Under the pieces are notes generated by a model. The model had not been told where the DNA came from. It searched no databases and saw only the letters and a list, made by a program, of their open reading frames with translations. From Usnea hakonensis (lineage: Eukaryota > Ascomycota > Lecanoromycetes > Lecanorales > Parmeliaceae): a stretch of 64,000 nt of DNA. The stretch is from NCBI GenBank assembly GCA_013423325.1, contig BLJB01000081.1:177868-241867 (forward strand), written 5' to 3'. A program made the position numbers and the translations under genes. The stretch's first letter is position 1. Every line of letters starts with the position of its first letter. This document shows positions 24,683 through 38,592 of the stretch, piece after piece.

Positions 24683-25479
24683 AGTGATTCATGGGATTGT
24701 TTTGGGGCACGCCTTCCAACGTCAGCGTCAACGGGTCCTGAGAAGGCTATTGCAAGGACAATATATGAGAGAGATCCAGGACACAGATACGAATTGTTGT
24801 AATGCACTATGCTCGGCGTCCTGCATGGTCAGGTATACAGGAGTGATAGGAATTATTCCTGTTCCACATCCAATATGAGGGATCTGATTTGGCCTAAACC
24901 TCCCCGGGGCTAGCCCGACAGAAATGGCTAAGGCACCTAGGTAAGGTAAGGTGCAATGCATTATCTCCACGAATTCCTAATCCATACCTGCATCATGCCA
25001 GCTTCGTCCAATAGAAATTAGACGATTGCCTATCTTCTGGTTTTCTCCACTCGCTATCTCGACCTGCGATCCGAGGCAAAGGGTAAGGAAGCTAACATTT
25101 TCGCAATTGATGAATGTATGGCGGAATCTGTATACCTTTGATCAATAGACCTTCAACTTGCATTAGCATGTCGGGTCAGCGCCCTCCCCACCTGCTGCAT
25201 TCTATCAGCATGATGTACATCAATGCCCGGGAATGCAAGATCCTACGCTGCTCTCGTGACCTCCGTAGAGATTGCGCAAGTTGCAGCGTTTACTCAGCTC
25301 GCCTCAGAACCACTTTCTCTTTCTCTATCAAGAGCGATATCATGCAAATCAATGCTCCAGGTTCGACACATCCAAGGTTAATCTGGCTCTTCATACAGGG
25401 ATAGGTGATTTGCTCTCACACGCATGAGTAGACACAGCGCAGCATCGATTATAAGCTTGTTCAAAGGACTGTCGTCGCC
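24683..25479. other. Intergenic region, nothing recognised
   Basis: About 800 bp upstream of the methionine permease gene. Only short, unsupported frames occur. Confidence 0.4.
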
Positions 25480-27743
25480 ATGGTTTTCTTCCGCGGACTC
25501 TCAAGGAAGACGCCTGAAGTTGAGATTACCAGCACAAGCAATGATGTCGCTACCGGAGCAGTCCTTACGGAGGGTTCGCTGGAGTTCACCGTTGCGCAAG
25601 GTGGGAATGGCTCGCTGCCCTCATACCAAGAAGCCTCTGGGGCCCCAGTGGAAATAAATTCGCCTCTTGGGTACTTTGTTGGACCAGTCACCATCGTTTT
25701 TCTAAATATAAGTATGATGATTGGGACAGGAGTCTATTCGACACGTGAATCTTCCTGTGGAGTTTATTGACATGTTGTCTAGCTGACTTCATTTTGTAGC
25801 CGCCACTATCCTTCAGGGAACCGGTTCTGTTGGTTTGGCCTTGTTGTACTGGCCTCTGGGCTTTCTTGTCTCTCTCAGCTCCCTGACAGTATATCTGGAG
25901 TTCTCGGCCTACTTTCCAAATCGATCTGGCGCAGAAGTTGTATACCTTGAGCAAGCGTATCCACGTCCAGTCTACTTCTTCCCTGTGGCATTTGCAGTTC
26001 AGTCCGTCATACTGTCCTTCAGCAGCGGCAACGCTATCGGTGAGCCTCTTTCCATAATGTGTACCACTAAGCGGAGTGGCTTGACGTCACTTGTAGTGCT
26101 TGCCGAATACCTTTTCCGCATCAATGGCCACACGCCTTCAGCTTGGGAGTTGAAAGGGACCGCGATTGCAGGATATACGGTCGCTGCTTTGCGTAGATCT
26201 CTCTCCCTCTTTGAAAGTTTGGATGACTGACATCGGTCAGTGCTCACCTTTCACACCCGGGCTAGCTTCTTGCTGTCCAATGGCATTGGCATTGTCAAGG
26301 TCATAACTCTTACCTTGTAAGTTGTCATTCAATCTCCGAGAAATGGATGTTGAAACTAAGAATTAAAGCATCGGCATTACAGGTCTTGTTGTTTTAGGTG
26401 GTCGTACTTCAGTCCAAAATCCCACAGCCAACTTCCACAACGCCTTTAAAGGAACGACCAATAGCGGATATGGCGTTGGTAATGCCTTGGTAAAGATCAT
26501 CTTCTCGTATCAAGGATATGCGAATGCCTTCAATGTTGTAAATGAGGTCAAGGTATCTCCACGAATATTCGCAATGCATACACAATGGCAACTTTTGGTT
26601 GACGCAGAGATAGAATCCGGTGAAGGCGATGCGGACCAACGCATTCATTTCTCTGCTCGTTGTTGCCCTTTTGTATACACTAGCAAATATCGCCTACTTT
26701 GCCGCCGGTAGGCTTTGCTTCACCCTGTATTCGCTGAAGTAAGCACTTATAATGGACCGATAGTTTCGAAGACAGAGCTCGAAAAATCGACACAGATCGC
26801 TGCCAGCTTGTTCTTCGAGAAAGTCTTTGGCTCGAGTGGTGCCGTCAGAGGTCTCAACTTCCTTATTGCGCTGAGTGCATTTGGAAACCTCATTGCTGTG
26901 CTCCTCGGCCAATCGCGCGTCATCCGTGAATGCGGAAGGTAATTACTTTCCCAATTGCTCCAGCGGAACCAGAGATCTGATCTTGGTCTGTAGGCAGGGT
27001 GTCCTACCCTTCCCTCGCTTCTGGGCATCAACCCGCCCATTCGGGACTCCACTAGGCCCATACCTAATCAAGTGGGCCATGACAATCCTCATGATTCTGG
27101 CCCCACCCGCCGGTGATGCCTTCAATTTCAGTATGTCCATCCAACCCCGCCGAGATAGCCCCCCCGCGTACTAACTCTCACCCAGTCGTCGATCTGCAGA
27201 CATATCCCGCCGCAATCTTCAATCTCTTCATGACCGTAGGCCTGTACATTGTCCGACATCGTCGGCGCAAACTGGGACTACCGAGAGCAGAGTTCCGCGC
27301 ATGGGATATATCCGTCATGTTCAACATCGCAGCCAACCTATTCCTCGTCATCATGCCATGGTACCCACCAGCAACAGGACGCGATGGAGGCGACGTCAGT
27401 TTTTGGTACGCGACAGATGTGGTCGTGGGCGTCGCAACGTGAGTTAGCACCCCTTACTCCCTCCGAGATGGCCAGCAACCTTCCTCTAATCATTCTCGCA
27501 CATCGACACAGTATCGCCATCTGCGGGATCTATTATGTGGCTTGGATATACATACTACCGAGACTCAAACACTACCACATTCGCTCTGAGATATTATCAT
27601 TAGACGGTAGCGCAGCCACGCATAGGCTAGTCAAGGTCCCGAATCAGGAAATTGCCATTTGGGATAGTACCCATGACGCTTCTGGTCGACTTTTCGCCAC
27701 CCCGAGCGGGAAGGGAGAGGGTGCGGAAACTTTCAAAGAGTGA
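25480..27743 (+). CDS. High-affinity methionine permease-like transporter (APC superfamily)
   Basis: The ATG at 25480 begins MVFFRGLSRKTPEVE, with a cytosolic tail and then GPVTIVFLNISMMIGTGVYST (helix 1 with the APC GTGV motif). Short introns interrupt nearly every pair of helices. All the junctions I checked keep frame, for example VYST/PATILQGTGSVG, SGNA/IVLAEYLF, NEVK/NPVKAMRTNAF and AAV/SKTELEKSTQ. Later helices include NLIAVLLGQSRVIRECGRQG and FRAWDISVMFNIAANLFLVI. The family (MUP1-like) imports methionine and related amino acids at the plasma membrane. Despite the dense introns I see no disabling lesion. Substrate assignment rests on family resemblance. Confidence 0.85.
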
Positions 27744-28537
27744 AGGTGGAGGATGATTTGGAAGGCATTTGAGGGCGAACGAGGTTCAATGAACGACTAC
27801 GTCAGGACACTTGCTAGTTATGGTAGCCGTTGAAAGCTCTACTGTCTTACAGCTACAGTTTTTCTTAATTTGAATCCTTCGGTGGAAAGGGCCTAAACCT
27901 TGTTGCACTTTCTGACTACGGACCTGATATATCAAGATCCCAGTGGTGATAACAGCTTTCGGAATATCTAGTACTCTCGAAACACCCCCAAGCCCAAGCA
28001 CGCATTAACCTCTCTCCGACATGGGTGCACCATGATTCTATAAACGCCGTATTCTTTGAAACAACACGCATCGAATTCTCGAATATATGTTTTCTTTTAT
28101 ATTTGCATTTTCAGAAACCAGCTATGCCTCAAAACATTCTCTTACAGGTAGTCTCCTCGTCGAAAAGTAGCGGGTTGAAAAGGTCGGGCAGTCACATAAA
28201 GAAGAATGATTATGGGAAAGATCAGCATCGTCGATCACCTTCATGTCAAGCAAGCTGATCAACCAATAGTTTCAGAGTCGACGTTATGAAACTTTAATGT
28301 AAGTACTGTTTCCGTCAGGAAAGGTTTATTTCCACTCCGTTCTTGGTACCTAGTATTCTATAGAGACGGGCGTTTTAGCGTGATTACTTACTCCGGAAAG
28401 AGTACGATCCAGGCCCAACAGGCCACTCATTGACTTAATGCATACCTAGCAACGTGTCAGCAGAAAAGAAACATCTTATTTTCTCCGATTTGCACACCTA
28501 TCGCTGACGATACTAGAACCCTTTTGGCTCCACAGCT
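27744..28537. other. Intergenic region, nothing firm
   Basis: A frame at 28025-28258 (lysine/serine-rich) has no supporting homology. No RNA gene or repeat was seen. Confidence 0.4.
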
Positions 28538-30338
28538 ATGGCAACTGTACAGGCTCAATCACTTCCAGCCACCCGCAATGACCATTTCTCGTCTTTCACC
28601 CGGAACGAGAAGCGCTACATAGTTTTCCTCATCGCGTCAGCAGGATGGTTCTCTACTTTAAGTAGTTTTATCTACTATCCGGTCATATCTCTTGTTGCCA
28701 CAGATCTCAGCACTACTATCGCGAAGGTAAACCTAACGGTCACCTCTTACCTGGCAATATCGGGGATTACACCAGCTTTTGTGGGAGATGCAGCCGACAT
28801 ACTGGGCAGACGACCGCTTTACATCATTACGCTGAGTATCTACTTGGTAGCTAATATGGGTATCGCACTGCAACGCTCATTTGTGGCTTTGCTTCTGCTT
28901 AGAATGCTTCAAAGCGCAGGAATATCCGGTGAGTCCAGTATCTCTGGCCAGAGGGAATCAGCAGTGATAATGGTCTACCAGGAACCTTTTCAATCGCCTA
29001 TGGTGTCATCGCCGATATATCAACGCCTGCAGAGAGAGGCTCTTATGTGTCTGCCTTGTCCCTAGGGTATAGCCCCCAATTTTTCTATTGAATTGTGTCC
29101 TCAAATGACCTTGAATAGAATCACAACTGCGCCAAGTATAGGGCCGCTCCTTGGCGGCGCAATTGGTTCCAGCATCGGATGGAGATGGATTTTCTGGTTC
29201 CTCTGTATCGCTTCTGGACTCTGCTTGTCAGCAATTGTTCTTACTCTACCTGAAACAGCACGAAGTCTGGTCGTTGATGGGAGTGTACCTCCCCCTAAAC
29301 TGTCAAAGCTTCCTCTTCCACGATTGTATAAACGTCCGCAATATTGCCCTGAAGCAGCGACAAAACCGTCACGCGATACAATGCACATACCGAATCCAAT
29401 GAAGAGTCTACTGATACTGACCAGAAAAGATAATCTCTGTTTAGTGGTCGCGGGTGGAATTACCTACACAATATATTGCTGTCTGAACGCATCATTATCC
29501 TCTCTTTTTATTGAAACCTACAAGCTGAATCAGCTCCAAGCTGGCTTGATTTATCTTCCTTTTGGGATTGGATGCATGCTATCGACTCTGATGTCTGGCA
29601 AGATCATTGACCGCGATTATCGTATCGTTGCCAAACGGTGTGGAATTACAGTAGAGAAGAAGAAAGGGGATGATCTAGCTCGCTTCCCCATAGAAGAAGC
29701 TCGTACTCGAAGCAGCTTCTTGCCTCTCGGTATTGCACTGGTAGCAATCGTTGGTTTCGGATGGGTACTACAAATTCAAACTGTCAGTCCCTTCCAGACA
29801 ATTACGGGGACCGAGCTACTATTGACGTCCATCTAGCACATCGCAATACCCTTGACATTACAATTCATCGCTGGATTATCTATGCAACTATGCTTCAACG
29901 TGAGTGGCTCGTGACTTCCATCAATCCCGTAAATGGGTCCGTTGAGTAGCCATTTTCACTTTACGTATGACGATTAATTTGCTTCTGTAAAAATAGATAA
30001 ACAACACACTGTTGGTGGATATCAACCAGGAGGCTCCTTCCGCGGCCCAAGCATCTAGTAATATCATCAGATGTGCGCTATCGGCCTTAGCAGTGGCCTT
30101 TTTGCAGGATATCGTTGATGGCATAGGAAAAGGTTGGACCTTCACATTCTTGGGCCTTCTCATGTTGGCACCAATCGGACTCAATATAATCATTCGGAAA
30201 AAGGGAATGGCTTGGAGGGTGAGACAGAGAGCCTCGGCGAGGGAGACTTCTGCGAATGTAGAGGCTGGCGAATCGGACCCGAAGATGTTACAAACCTTCA
30301 CGACGTTACAGACAGGTGAAAATATAGCACCAACTTGA
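28538..30338 (+). CDS. MFS multidrug/organic-cation exporter (DHA1-type)
   Basis: The start MATVQAQSLPATRNDHFSSF precedes helix 1. The loop between helices 2 and 3 has GDAADILGRRPLY, the MFS motif A. Introns keep frame: SAGISG/TFSIAYGVIADISTPAERGSY, then SLG/ITTAPSIGPLLGGAIGSSIGWRW (motif C region), then LQIQT/HIAIPLTLQF and CFN/INNTLLVDINQ. The C-terminal part includes DINQEAPSAAQASSNIIRC, typical of fungal DHA1 proton antiporters (FLR1/DTR1-like), and ends with a charged tail. It probably sits in the plasma membrane and exports small organic molecules. The substrate cannot be told. There is no biosynthetic cluster next to it. Confidence 0.85.
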
Positions 30339-31330
30339 CGAAAGCTTCGTGTTCGATCATACAGTTGACCATCGAGTTTTGCACCTTCACATCGATCTTT
30401 TCACGTCTGTGCCATATCTATCTACCTTTCGAGATAATTCGATCCGAACAGCAAAGCGACAAAACAGTGAATCTTTGGAAGCTTCCGGAAGCGGAAGCGC
30501 TCTGCAAAGGTAGGAGAAAACGGCAACTCAATGTGTTCAGAGGATAACGAGATATGAAGAATCTTTGATAATTTTGAGTCATGGTCTTCAGGCACCAAGC
30601 TTCCTCCATGCGTCGCTAGACTCAGAACTGAGCGGTAAGATAGGGGAAACGTGCTCGAACAACATACAATCAGTAATACTACTTAAATCACAAGCTCACT
30701 TGACTAGCTCATGCTTCGATTAGCAACTACACTACAGCCTCATCAGCCCATCCACCCCCCACCTCCAAAACCAGAAGAGAAGATACCCAGCCCCTCTCTC
30801 TCAAACCCCCCCATCAAAACCGAACCCCCCAAATACCTCAAAACGCAGTACTCGTACCTCCCAGCATTTCGGCGTTTTCCTCTCTCGCACTATACCCAGA
30901 AAACGCCGTCTCTTTATTTAGCCTTGCTACTCCAGTCGTACTCGTACATCTCCTTCATGTGAATTCTGCAACGAGGATTCCTGCAACGAGGGCAATTTCG
31001 ACCAGAGTTAAAGGTTGGAATCACACAGATCGAAAAGCCGTCGTAGACCTAATCAACTGTGAATCTCTGGCTGTAGAACGCATATTTGTGGATCCCGCAG
31101 ACTAAGCGGTCCTGCTACTTCCGCTCTATTTTCAGCATAGCATCCACGTTGGAGAAACGGTCTGGGTTTGTACACTGCTGTTGGACTACCTATGGCTATC
31201 AAGTATTGCCTGTACATCATGCTTGCCCAACATCTGAGAAAGGCACACAACACCCGACTCCATCAATTTGTGCAGGCCGGTTGCCGCCGCCTCGCTTGGC
31301 TATGAAAAACAAACGCTGATTGAAAAAGAA
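30339..31330. other. Intergenic region between convergent transporter genes
   Basis: Nearly 1 kb of sequence with C-rich and AT-rich patches (around 30740-30840). The open frame at 30711-30962 is a low-complexity proline/serine chance reading. No gene is supported. Confidence 0.45.
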
Positions 31331-33227
31331 TCATTCTTCATCATCACGATCGATACTCTCACGGCCCCTCACGGCACCGCCTGTTGGTTGCTTTGCCCGC
31401 CCAGTAATGTCTTGCCAAGTCGCTCCGAACCTTCTACCTGTGCTTGCAAGGAGGCCTTCCTCTTCATCCTCTTCAAGGTCTTGGTCAAGTTGATACGCAT
31501 TCAGCTTTGGGGTTCGGAACAGGGCAAGAACGTAAATGATGAAGTACACGGCTAGACAAACATTAGTTGGAGCAAAGAAGCAGGTGAAAGAATTACAAAC
31601 CCAAGAATGCGACTTGAGCCCAAAAGATCACATCACCGAGGAAAGAGAAGTCAATCGTGATGCTGTCGATGAAAGTACTAAGCACACTTGCAGTGCAGAC
31701 GTTGGCGGCGGCCTGAGAAGTAGATACTTCCGAGCAAGGTTTGATGGCCTTTGTATGATTCGAGCAGTCAGGTTGGTCATCTGGATGCCGTAGTGGACGA
31801 TCGCAGAATGTTTGGGGGCCATAATGGGCGTATTGTGGCGCAACCATCATGGCCACGGCGTATTGAATAGCCAACGCCATCAACGTGAGCATGATCGTAG
31901 CGAGAAGTAGAGCTTGTGGTGATGTACGACCCTTGCGAATCTGGAAGATTTTGAGCCAGAGGAACCGAATGCCAATTGTTGCTGTGCCGACAACGGAGCT
32001 GAAGAAGAAAAAGAGCACCAAGAACAAGAAGATGACGTAGTCGATGGGGAAAATTTTGGCAGACTTGACAAATACCCAATTCATCGGGTTGAAGATCTTG
32101 TTGTGGCCCAATACGTACCCACAGTGGCTTTTGCATATCGAATTCTTTGCCTTGTCGATGAATGTGAGTAGCATGCACACCCAAACGAAGATTGCCACAA
32201 GCATCAACAAGAGTCCACCAAGTAGTTTTAGAGGGCGGAATACAGCTTCTATCTTTGTCCAGGTTCTTAGAAGCCACCCGTGGCCCTCTCCGCTAGCCTC
32301 TGCTGCCAAGCGCTCGCGGCGGACGAGAGTCCGCTCTTCTCTGACGAGAGCGTCTAGTTCACGGCGATCCTTAGCAGGTAATCCACCCTCCCGTCCTTCA
32401 TTGCGGAGCTCAAGTTGTCGTTGCCGTTCCCGATTCTGCTCCAACTCAGAGGCTGTGTTTGCACTCAAAGTGGGAGCCGATATTGCCGGTGCCGATTTGA
32501 TCAAGGCAACAGGAAGTAGAGCAAAGCCGGCAGCAGTGTAGAGGGCGTATATGAATGTTCCAATGGTGATAAGCAGCCCAAGAGCGAATGTCAAGGCACG
32601 TTCTCCATCTATCCACGTGGTCGATATTAGCGATTGACTTAAATCCACGAGACAGGTAGCTTGCTTACGGTTCTGGTCTTCAATGATGTGCTTGAAGAAG
32701 TCCAGGTCGTAGTGACCGCCCTTGCGATCCTTTGCAATTGGCACAAAGAAGCCGACGAGGAAGATGATGACGACCAAGAGAATGAATGCAATTGTATATT
32801 TGAAAGCGCCCCAGAATCTTGAGCCGATTGTCTGGTGACCCTCCTCAGCTGCAACCTCGTCGTATTCTTCGTACCAGAAATAAGTGAATGGTACGACGAT
32901 GAGACAGAGGACTGCATCTAGTGAGAACAGGGTGTAGTAAACGATCCTCAGTGTGAGCTTTATGTCGTCCACTCGGTTCTGGGTGGCCCAATCTTTCCTG
33001 ATGCCATTTCTCGAGGAGGTCGTGGACGAGACCAAGGCTACATCCACGGGTAAAAATAGCACCGTGGCAAGCAGGGCGGTGATTGTGAAGATGGACACTA
33101 TGGTCACAGTAGCAGACCGTTCCTTTGGAGCTTGATAGAGATAGACAAAAATAGAAGCTATTGCGATCACGAGGGCAACGACAACCGCGTAAACGACCCA
33201 TATAAGGGTCGTCTGGATAAGAGCCAT
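31331..33227 (-). CDS. Probable lysosomal cobalamin transporter (LMBD1 family)
   Basis: Exons 32669-33227, 31601-32608 and 31331-31551 give 595 residues. The protein starts with LIQTTLIWVVYAVVVALVI and contains about nine hydrophobic helices, the LMBR1-like block (TFALGLLITIGTFIYALYTAAG), an arginine/glutamate-rich coiled loop after helix 5, and a C-terminal acidic tail (EEDEEEGLLAS). LMBD1 moves cobalamin from vacuole/lysosome to cytosol in animals; the fungal orthologue has a vacuolar location and less clear substrate. The 60-bp intron (32609-32668) is open in frame and could be mistaken for coding sequence. It separates EDQN from HGERALTFALG. Confidence 0.9.
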
Positions 33228-33603
33228 GGCAGCTCTACCAGTCCGAGATATTGGTCAAAGTAGGAGAGGAGGACAAGCTGGTGTCTGCGGAGTATGAGTG
33301 TAGGGAAATTCCGCTTGTTGGACAGCGCTGCGGGGAAGGTGTTTGGGGATTGGAGACGAGAAACCTTGCTTTTTTATTGCGGCGCGTCATTGCACTGATA
33401 GACATCCTTGCTGTCGATCATCACGCTAAGCATCTGACATTCTTTACATTAGGTCCCTCGGTACTCTATTTACCTATTTACCTCTCAAGTACCTATGCAG
33501 CAACAATAAGATCCCTCTTTCCACATCACTCACAGTCTTTACTGCATCTTCTCCTTCCTAGCCTGAGGCTCCGCGTGGCCGTCATTCACATCACGTCGCT
33601 ACA

Positions 33604-36600
33604 ATGCAATGCTACACCGAGCTCACGGCTCCAACCGCAGTGACACACTCTCTAGCACTGCCTTTCTTATCTGCCTCTGCCAATAATCTCATCGTAGCGA
33701 AGACATCTCTGCTGCAGATTTTTTCGCTAAAGTCAATCGTCACCAATATCAATGACGACTCAAGCCGAAATGCCCAGACTTCAAATCAAAGTCTGCGGGA
33801 GCATCCCAACGGTCCTGATTCCTCCCTCCCCCATTCTGCAACCGCGAAAGGCGACCGGCTTCATGCAACGAAATTGGTTTTGGTGGCGCAATTTGAGCTC
33901 GCGGGGACCGTCACCTCTCTCGCCCGCGTCAAGATCTTACGATCCAAGTCGGGCGGCGAAGCTTTACTGGTTGCTCTAAGAGATGCAAAACTCAGCTTGG
34001 TCGAATGGGACCCGGAAAGACATAGCATATCAACGATATCAATACATTACTACGAGCGCGAAGATGTACTGAGCAGCATGTGGGAGCCTGATCTAGGATC
34101 GTGCGTCAATTACCTAAGTGTGGATCCAAGCAGCAGATGCGCGGCTTTCAAGTTTGGGGTCAGACATTTGGCAATAATACCTTTCCATCAAATCGGAGAT
34201 GACCTTGTTATGGATGACTATGACTCTGACTTGGATGGAGAACGACAAGATAGGAAGCAGGCCATATCCAAGCCTGCTGCCGAAGGTGTTCCAGATGAGA
34301 AGACGCCTTACGCTGCGTCTTTTGTGCTATCACTGCTGGCTCTCGATCCTTCCCTATCTCATCCGATTCACCTGTCCTTTCTATACGAGTATCGGGATCC
34401 CACGTTCGGCATATTATACTCGCAAGGAGCCACTTCGTCAGGCTTGCTTCATGAACGACGCGATAATGTTTCTTATGCCGTTTATACTCTTGATCTCGAG
34501 CAGCGGGCTTCGACCACTCTGTCGTCGGTCAGCAATCTTCCATACGATCTTTTCGCCGTAGTACCCCTTTCACGGATTGTTGGGGGAGCGTTGTTAGTGG
34601 GTAGTAACGAGATGATCCATGTGGAGCAGTCGGGCAAAACCAATGGTGTGGCTGTCAACGATTTTGCCAAGCAATCGACAGCTTTTGCGATGCTTGATCA
34701 GTCTGATCTGAACATGAGATTGGAGCATTGCGTCGTCAAGCAGCTTGGGCTCGAAAACAGCGACTTGCTGATAATACTCAACAATGGTGAACTTGCTATC
34801 CTTTCGTTCAAGATCGATGGTAGATCAGTATCTGGACTATCAATTCGTCGCGTAAAAGCGGGGGATGGGGAGGACGTGTTCCGCGCTGGACCATCGTGCG
34901 CATCAATCGTGGGGCGCAGTAGGATGTTTGTCGGCAGCGAGGATTCAGATTCTTCGATTCTTGGCTGGTCTCGGAAATCAGATCGTTTGAAACGGAAGCC
35001 CTCTCGAACCCAATTAGATGTCGATGGCGACGAGGATGAAGAAGACATTGATGTAGAAGAGATTGACGAAGACGAGGATGACCTGTACGCTGAGACCAAG
35101 CCTGAAACGAATCGTCAAGAGCAAAGCCTATTGTTATCAGGTGCAGATGCCGAGGAAGATTATAGTTTTCGCCTACATGATAGTATGGCAAACTATGGAC
35201 CAATGACTGATGTAGCCATGAGGCATTCGCTCGCAGACACGGATTCGTCCGCGAAGTTCACATCTGATACTGAACTCCTGATTGCGAGCGGACGTTGCAG
35301 AGCTGGGGGTCTTACAATGTTCCATCGTGGGGTAACCGCGCTACAGATAGACCAGCCCAATATCGGAAATGCGTCTGGTATCTGGTCGATCTGTACTAAG
35401 CGAAGTCAAGAAGATGGCCTTGACAATGAGTACGACAGATATGTTATTGCATCTGTCACCAGTGACACAGGTCATGAGGTTTCAAAGGTATATTCAATAA
35501 AGTCCCGTAGTGGTGAGATTGTAGAACTCTTGGAGTCGGACTTCGACGCGGATGCTGGCGCAACCCTTGAAGCTGGTACACTAAATGGAGGAACCAAGAT
35601 GGTTCAGGTCTTGCACAGCGAGTTGCGTTCTTACGATCAAGGTGAGTCCATTCTCATATTCTTCCATCTTGATCTCAGCATGACTGCGGAACGGAGGGGC
35701 AAATCCTGGTGGCTACGATGCTATCCTGTAGCTCGTGGCCCATTTCGTATTGAAGCTGGAGATTACTATGTGCAAGGCATGGCCATTCGACGGTGCCACA
35801 TATTTTGTGTAGTGTCAAAAGCTCATTTACATATCTCAATTATGCCTGATAGCATCAATACAAACCTCATTCAGCCAGTATTAGCGTACAATATCTACCA
35901 TATCTGCCGTGCTACATTGACATATATTCCGGAAAGTTTGCATTGATCAAACCGCTAACTACCTCAGACCTCGGTCTTGCTCAGATTTACCCATTGACAG
36001 ATGAAGAGAACGATACTGGACCTAAAGTCATTAGTGCAAGCTTCGCAGATCCATACGTTCTACTGATCAGAGACAACTGCAGTGCCATCATCGTGACAGC
36101 CGATGAGAACGGTGATCTTGACGAAGTCTCGCAATCAGACGCTTTCAAAGCAGGCAAATGGCTTTCAGGCTCGCTGTACGAAGACTCAAATGACGTTTTA
36201 CGACTTGAATACCCAGAAGAAAGTGAAGACGAAGCAGGCAACGTGCTAATGTTTCTTCTGAACGCAAAAGGAGGCCTAAACGTTCGTTCCATCCCCCCAT
36301 CTTGTTCCTCTCCTTAAGACCACACCTTTCAACTCTTCTGAATGAGCTAAACGATTTGCGTAGGTATATCGCCTGCCAAATCTTAATAAACCAGTCTATC
36401 TCGCAGAGGGTCTTAGCTTCCTGCCGCCTTTCTTATCCCCAGAATTTACCGCTCGTCGATCCTCCGCCAAAGAGGCTTTAATTGAGATCTTGGTGGCAGA
36501 ACTTGGAGATTCCACCCATAAATCTCCGTACATGATTGTAGGATTCTTTCCGCGGCGCAACACTCTCGTGCTTACTGGGTCTCAGCTTCGCTCTCCAATT

Positions 36601-38592
36601 GACGACCTCACCATCTACCAGCCATATCAGTCACCCATCGAAAATAGCAAAGACACATCACTACGATTCCTCAAAATACCAAATCCGCATCTGCCGCGAA
36701 TGCCGAAGGAAGATCCTACAGGCTTTGAAGAAAACCTACAAGAGCGGCGCCTGCCCCTTCGATCACTCCACGACGTCAGCGGCTACAGTGCGGTCTTCAT
36801 GCCAGGACAATCTCCCTGCTTGATCATCAAGTCTGCCTCCAGTCTGCCTGTAGTCATTGACATGTGTGACAGTTCAGTCCAAAGTTTGACTCAGCTGCAT
36901 TCTCCAACCTGCCAGAAAGGATTCCTCTACATTGATGGAGAGGTAAGTTGAGCCCGATTAGATGTAAATCAACGGTCTTGACAAAATGTAGGGTGTAGCT
37001 CGTGCCGCTAAACTCCCCACAGAGAGTCAGTATGAGACAGGCTGGGTTACAAGAAAGATTCCACTAGGTGAAGAGGTCCATGCCATTGCATATCACAAGG
37101 AAATGGATACGTATGTACTCGGGACAAGCACAATTATCGACTTCAAGCTACCAGAAGACGAGTTCCACAACCATTGGACCGCAGAAGGTATACATACCAT
37201 TGACATCCTACAAAATAATGTTCAGCCTCACTGACTGTTCAAGAAACCACGTTCCTTCCACAAACCGAACAAGGCTGCATTAAGCTGCTAGACCGCAAAA
37301 CTATGTTGATTGTCGACCAGTAAGTCCCACTCTTACTCCACCGCACTGGAGCGGGTCAGCTCACTAAGCAACAGTCACTCCCTCTCTTCCTCAGAAGTCG
37401 TAACCTGCATGCAAAACCTCTCCCTCGAAGTGTCCGAACACACCCACGAACGCCAAAACCTCATCTGCGTCGGCACCGCCCTACTCCGCGGCCAAGACCT
37501 CCCCTCTCTAGGCAACATCTACATCTTCGCCATCATCCCCGTTGTCCCTGAACCCGAACACCCAGAAACCGGTCACGCCCTGAAGCTCATTGCCAAAGAA
37601 GAAGTAAAAGGCGCCGTGACCTCCATCTGTGGTATCGGCACCCAGGGATTCCTACTAGTAGCGCAAGGGCAAAAATGCCTGGTGAGGGGGCTGAAAGAGG
37701 ACGGGTCACTGCTACCGGTGGCGTTCCTAGACATGCAATGTTACGTCAGCGTGGTGAGGGAGCTGGAGGGAACGGGCTTGTGTTTGATGGGGGATGCGGT
37801 GAAGGGGGTTTGGTTCTGTGGGTATACGGTACGCAAGTCGACCCCGTTACACCTCGCTCACAGTCGTCGCATGTAGAGGTGATACTAATCAGTCCGGACA
37901 CAGGAGGATCCCTACCAACTCCGCCTCTTCGGCAAATCGCCCCACGCCATTGAAGTGATAACAGCCTCCTTCCTCCCCTCGGACAAGCAACTCTACATAG
38001 CCGTCGCGGACGCCGACTGCAACATCCACATCCTACAATTCGACCCCGAGCGTACGTCTCTTCCTTCTTCCCCCCCCCCCTTCCCCCCAAAAGAAAACCC
38101 CTCACTGACCCCCCTCCCCTCACAGATCCCAAATCCCTCTCCGGCCACCACCTCCTCCACCACACCACCTTCCACACCTCCCACTACCCCACCACCATGA
38201 CCCTCCTCCCCCCCACTAACCCCTCCCCCCAAAACCCCTCCCCCAACCACTCAATCCTCCTAACCACCCTCACGGGCTCCCTATCCCTCCTAACCCCCCT
38301 CACACCCCCATCCCACCGTACCCTCTCCAGCCTGCAATCTCATCTCCAGAACACCCTTTCACACCCACTGGGGTTGAATCCAAGGGGTTATCGTAGTTAT
38401 GGGGGGGGCACATTGGGGGGCATGGGGACGGGACTCGGTGGTGCGGAAATAGTGGATGGGAATGTGTGTAGGCGGTGGAGGGAGGGGGGAAGTTGGAGGC
38501 GGTGGGGTGCGGGGGCGGGGGCTGGGGATGGGATGGGGGAGGAGGGGGTTAGGGGGCTGTTGGGGGTAGTGGGGGGCGTGGGGGTGCTTTGA
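33604..38592 (+). CDS. CFT1: mRNA cleavage and polyadenylation factor subunit CFT1 (CPSF160/Yhh1)
   Basis: The start MQCYTELTAPTAVTHSLALPF and GDRLHATKLVLVAQFELAGTV are typical of fungal CFT1. The protein is a three-propeller scaffold of about 1,400 residues. An acidic insert (DVDGDEDEEDIDVEEIDEDE) separates propeller blocks. Motifs such as PKVISASFADPYVLLIRD, QNLICVGTALLRGQD, and ITASFLPSDKQLYIAVADADCNIHILQFDPE are seen in order. In the nucleus it joins other CPF subunits to recognise the polyadenylation signal. Six or more introns occur. One (35642-35967, 326 bp) is unusually long and carries a ~100-codon open frame. The last exon is C-rich then G-rich, and the C-terminus is low-complexity glycine/arginine. 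Confidence 0.95.

Noticed and set aside
30711..30962. Proline-rich frame
   Set aside because: Composition reflects a C-rich tract; no splice or domain support.
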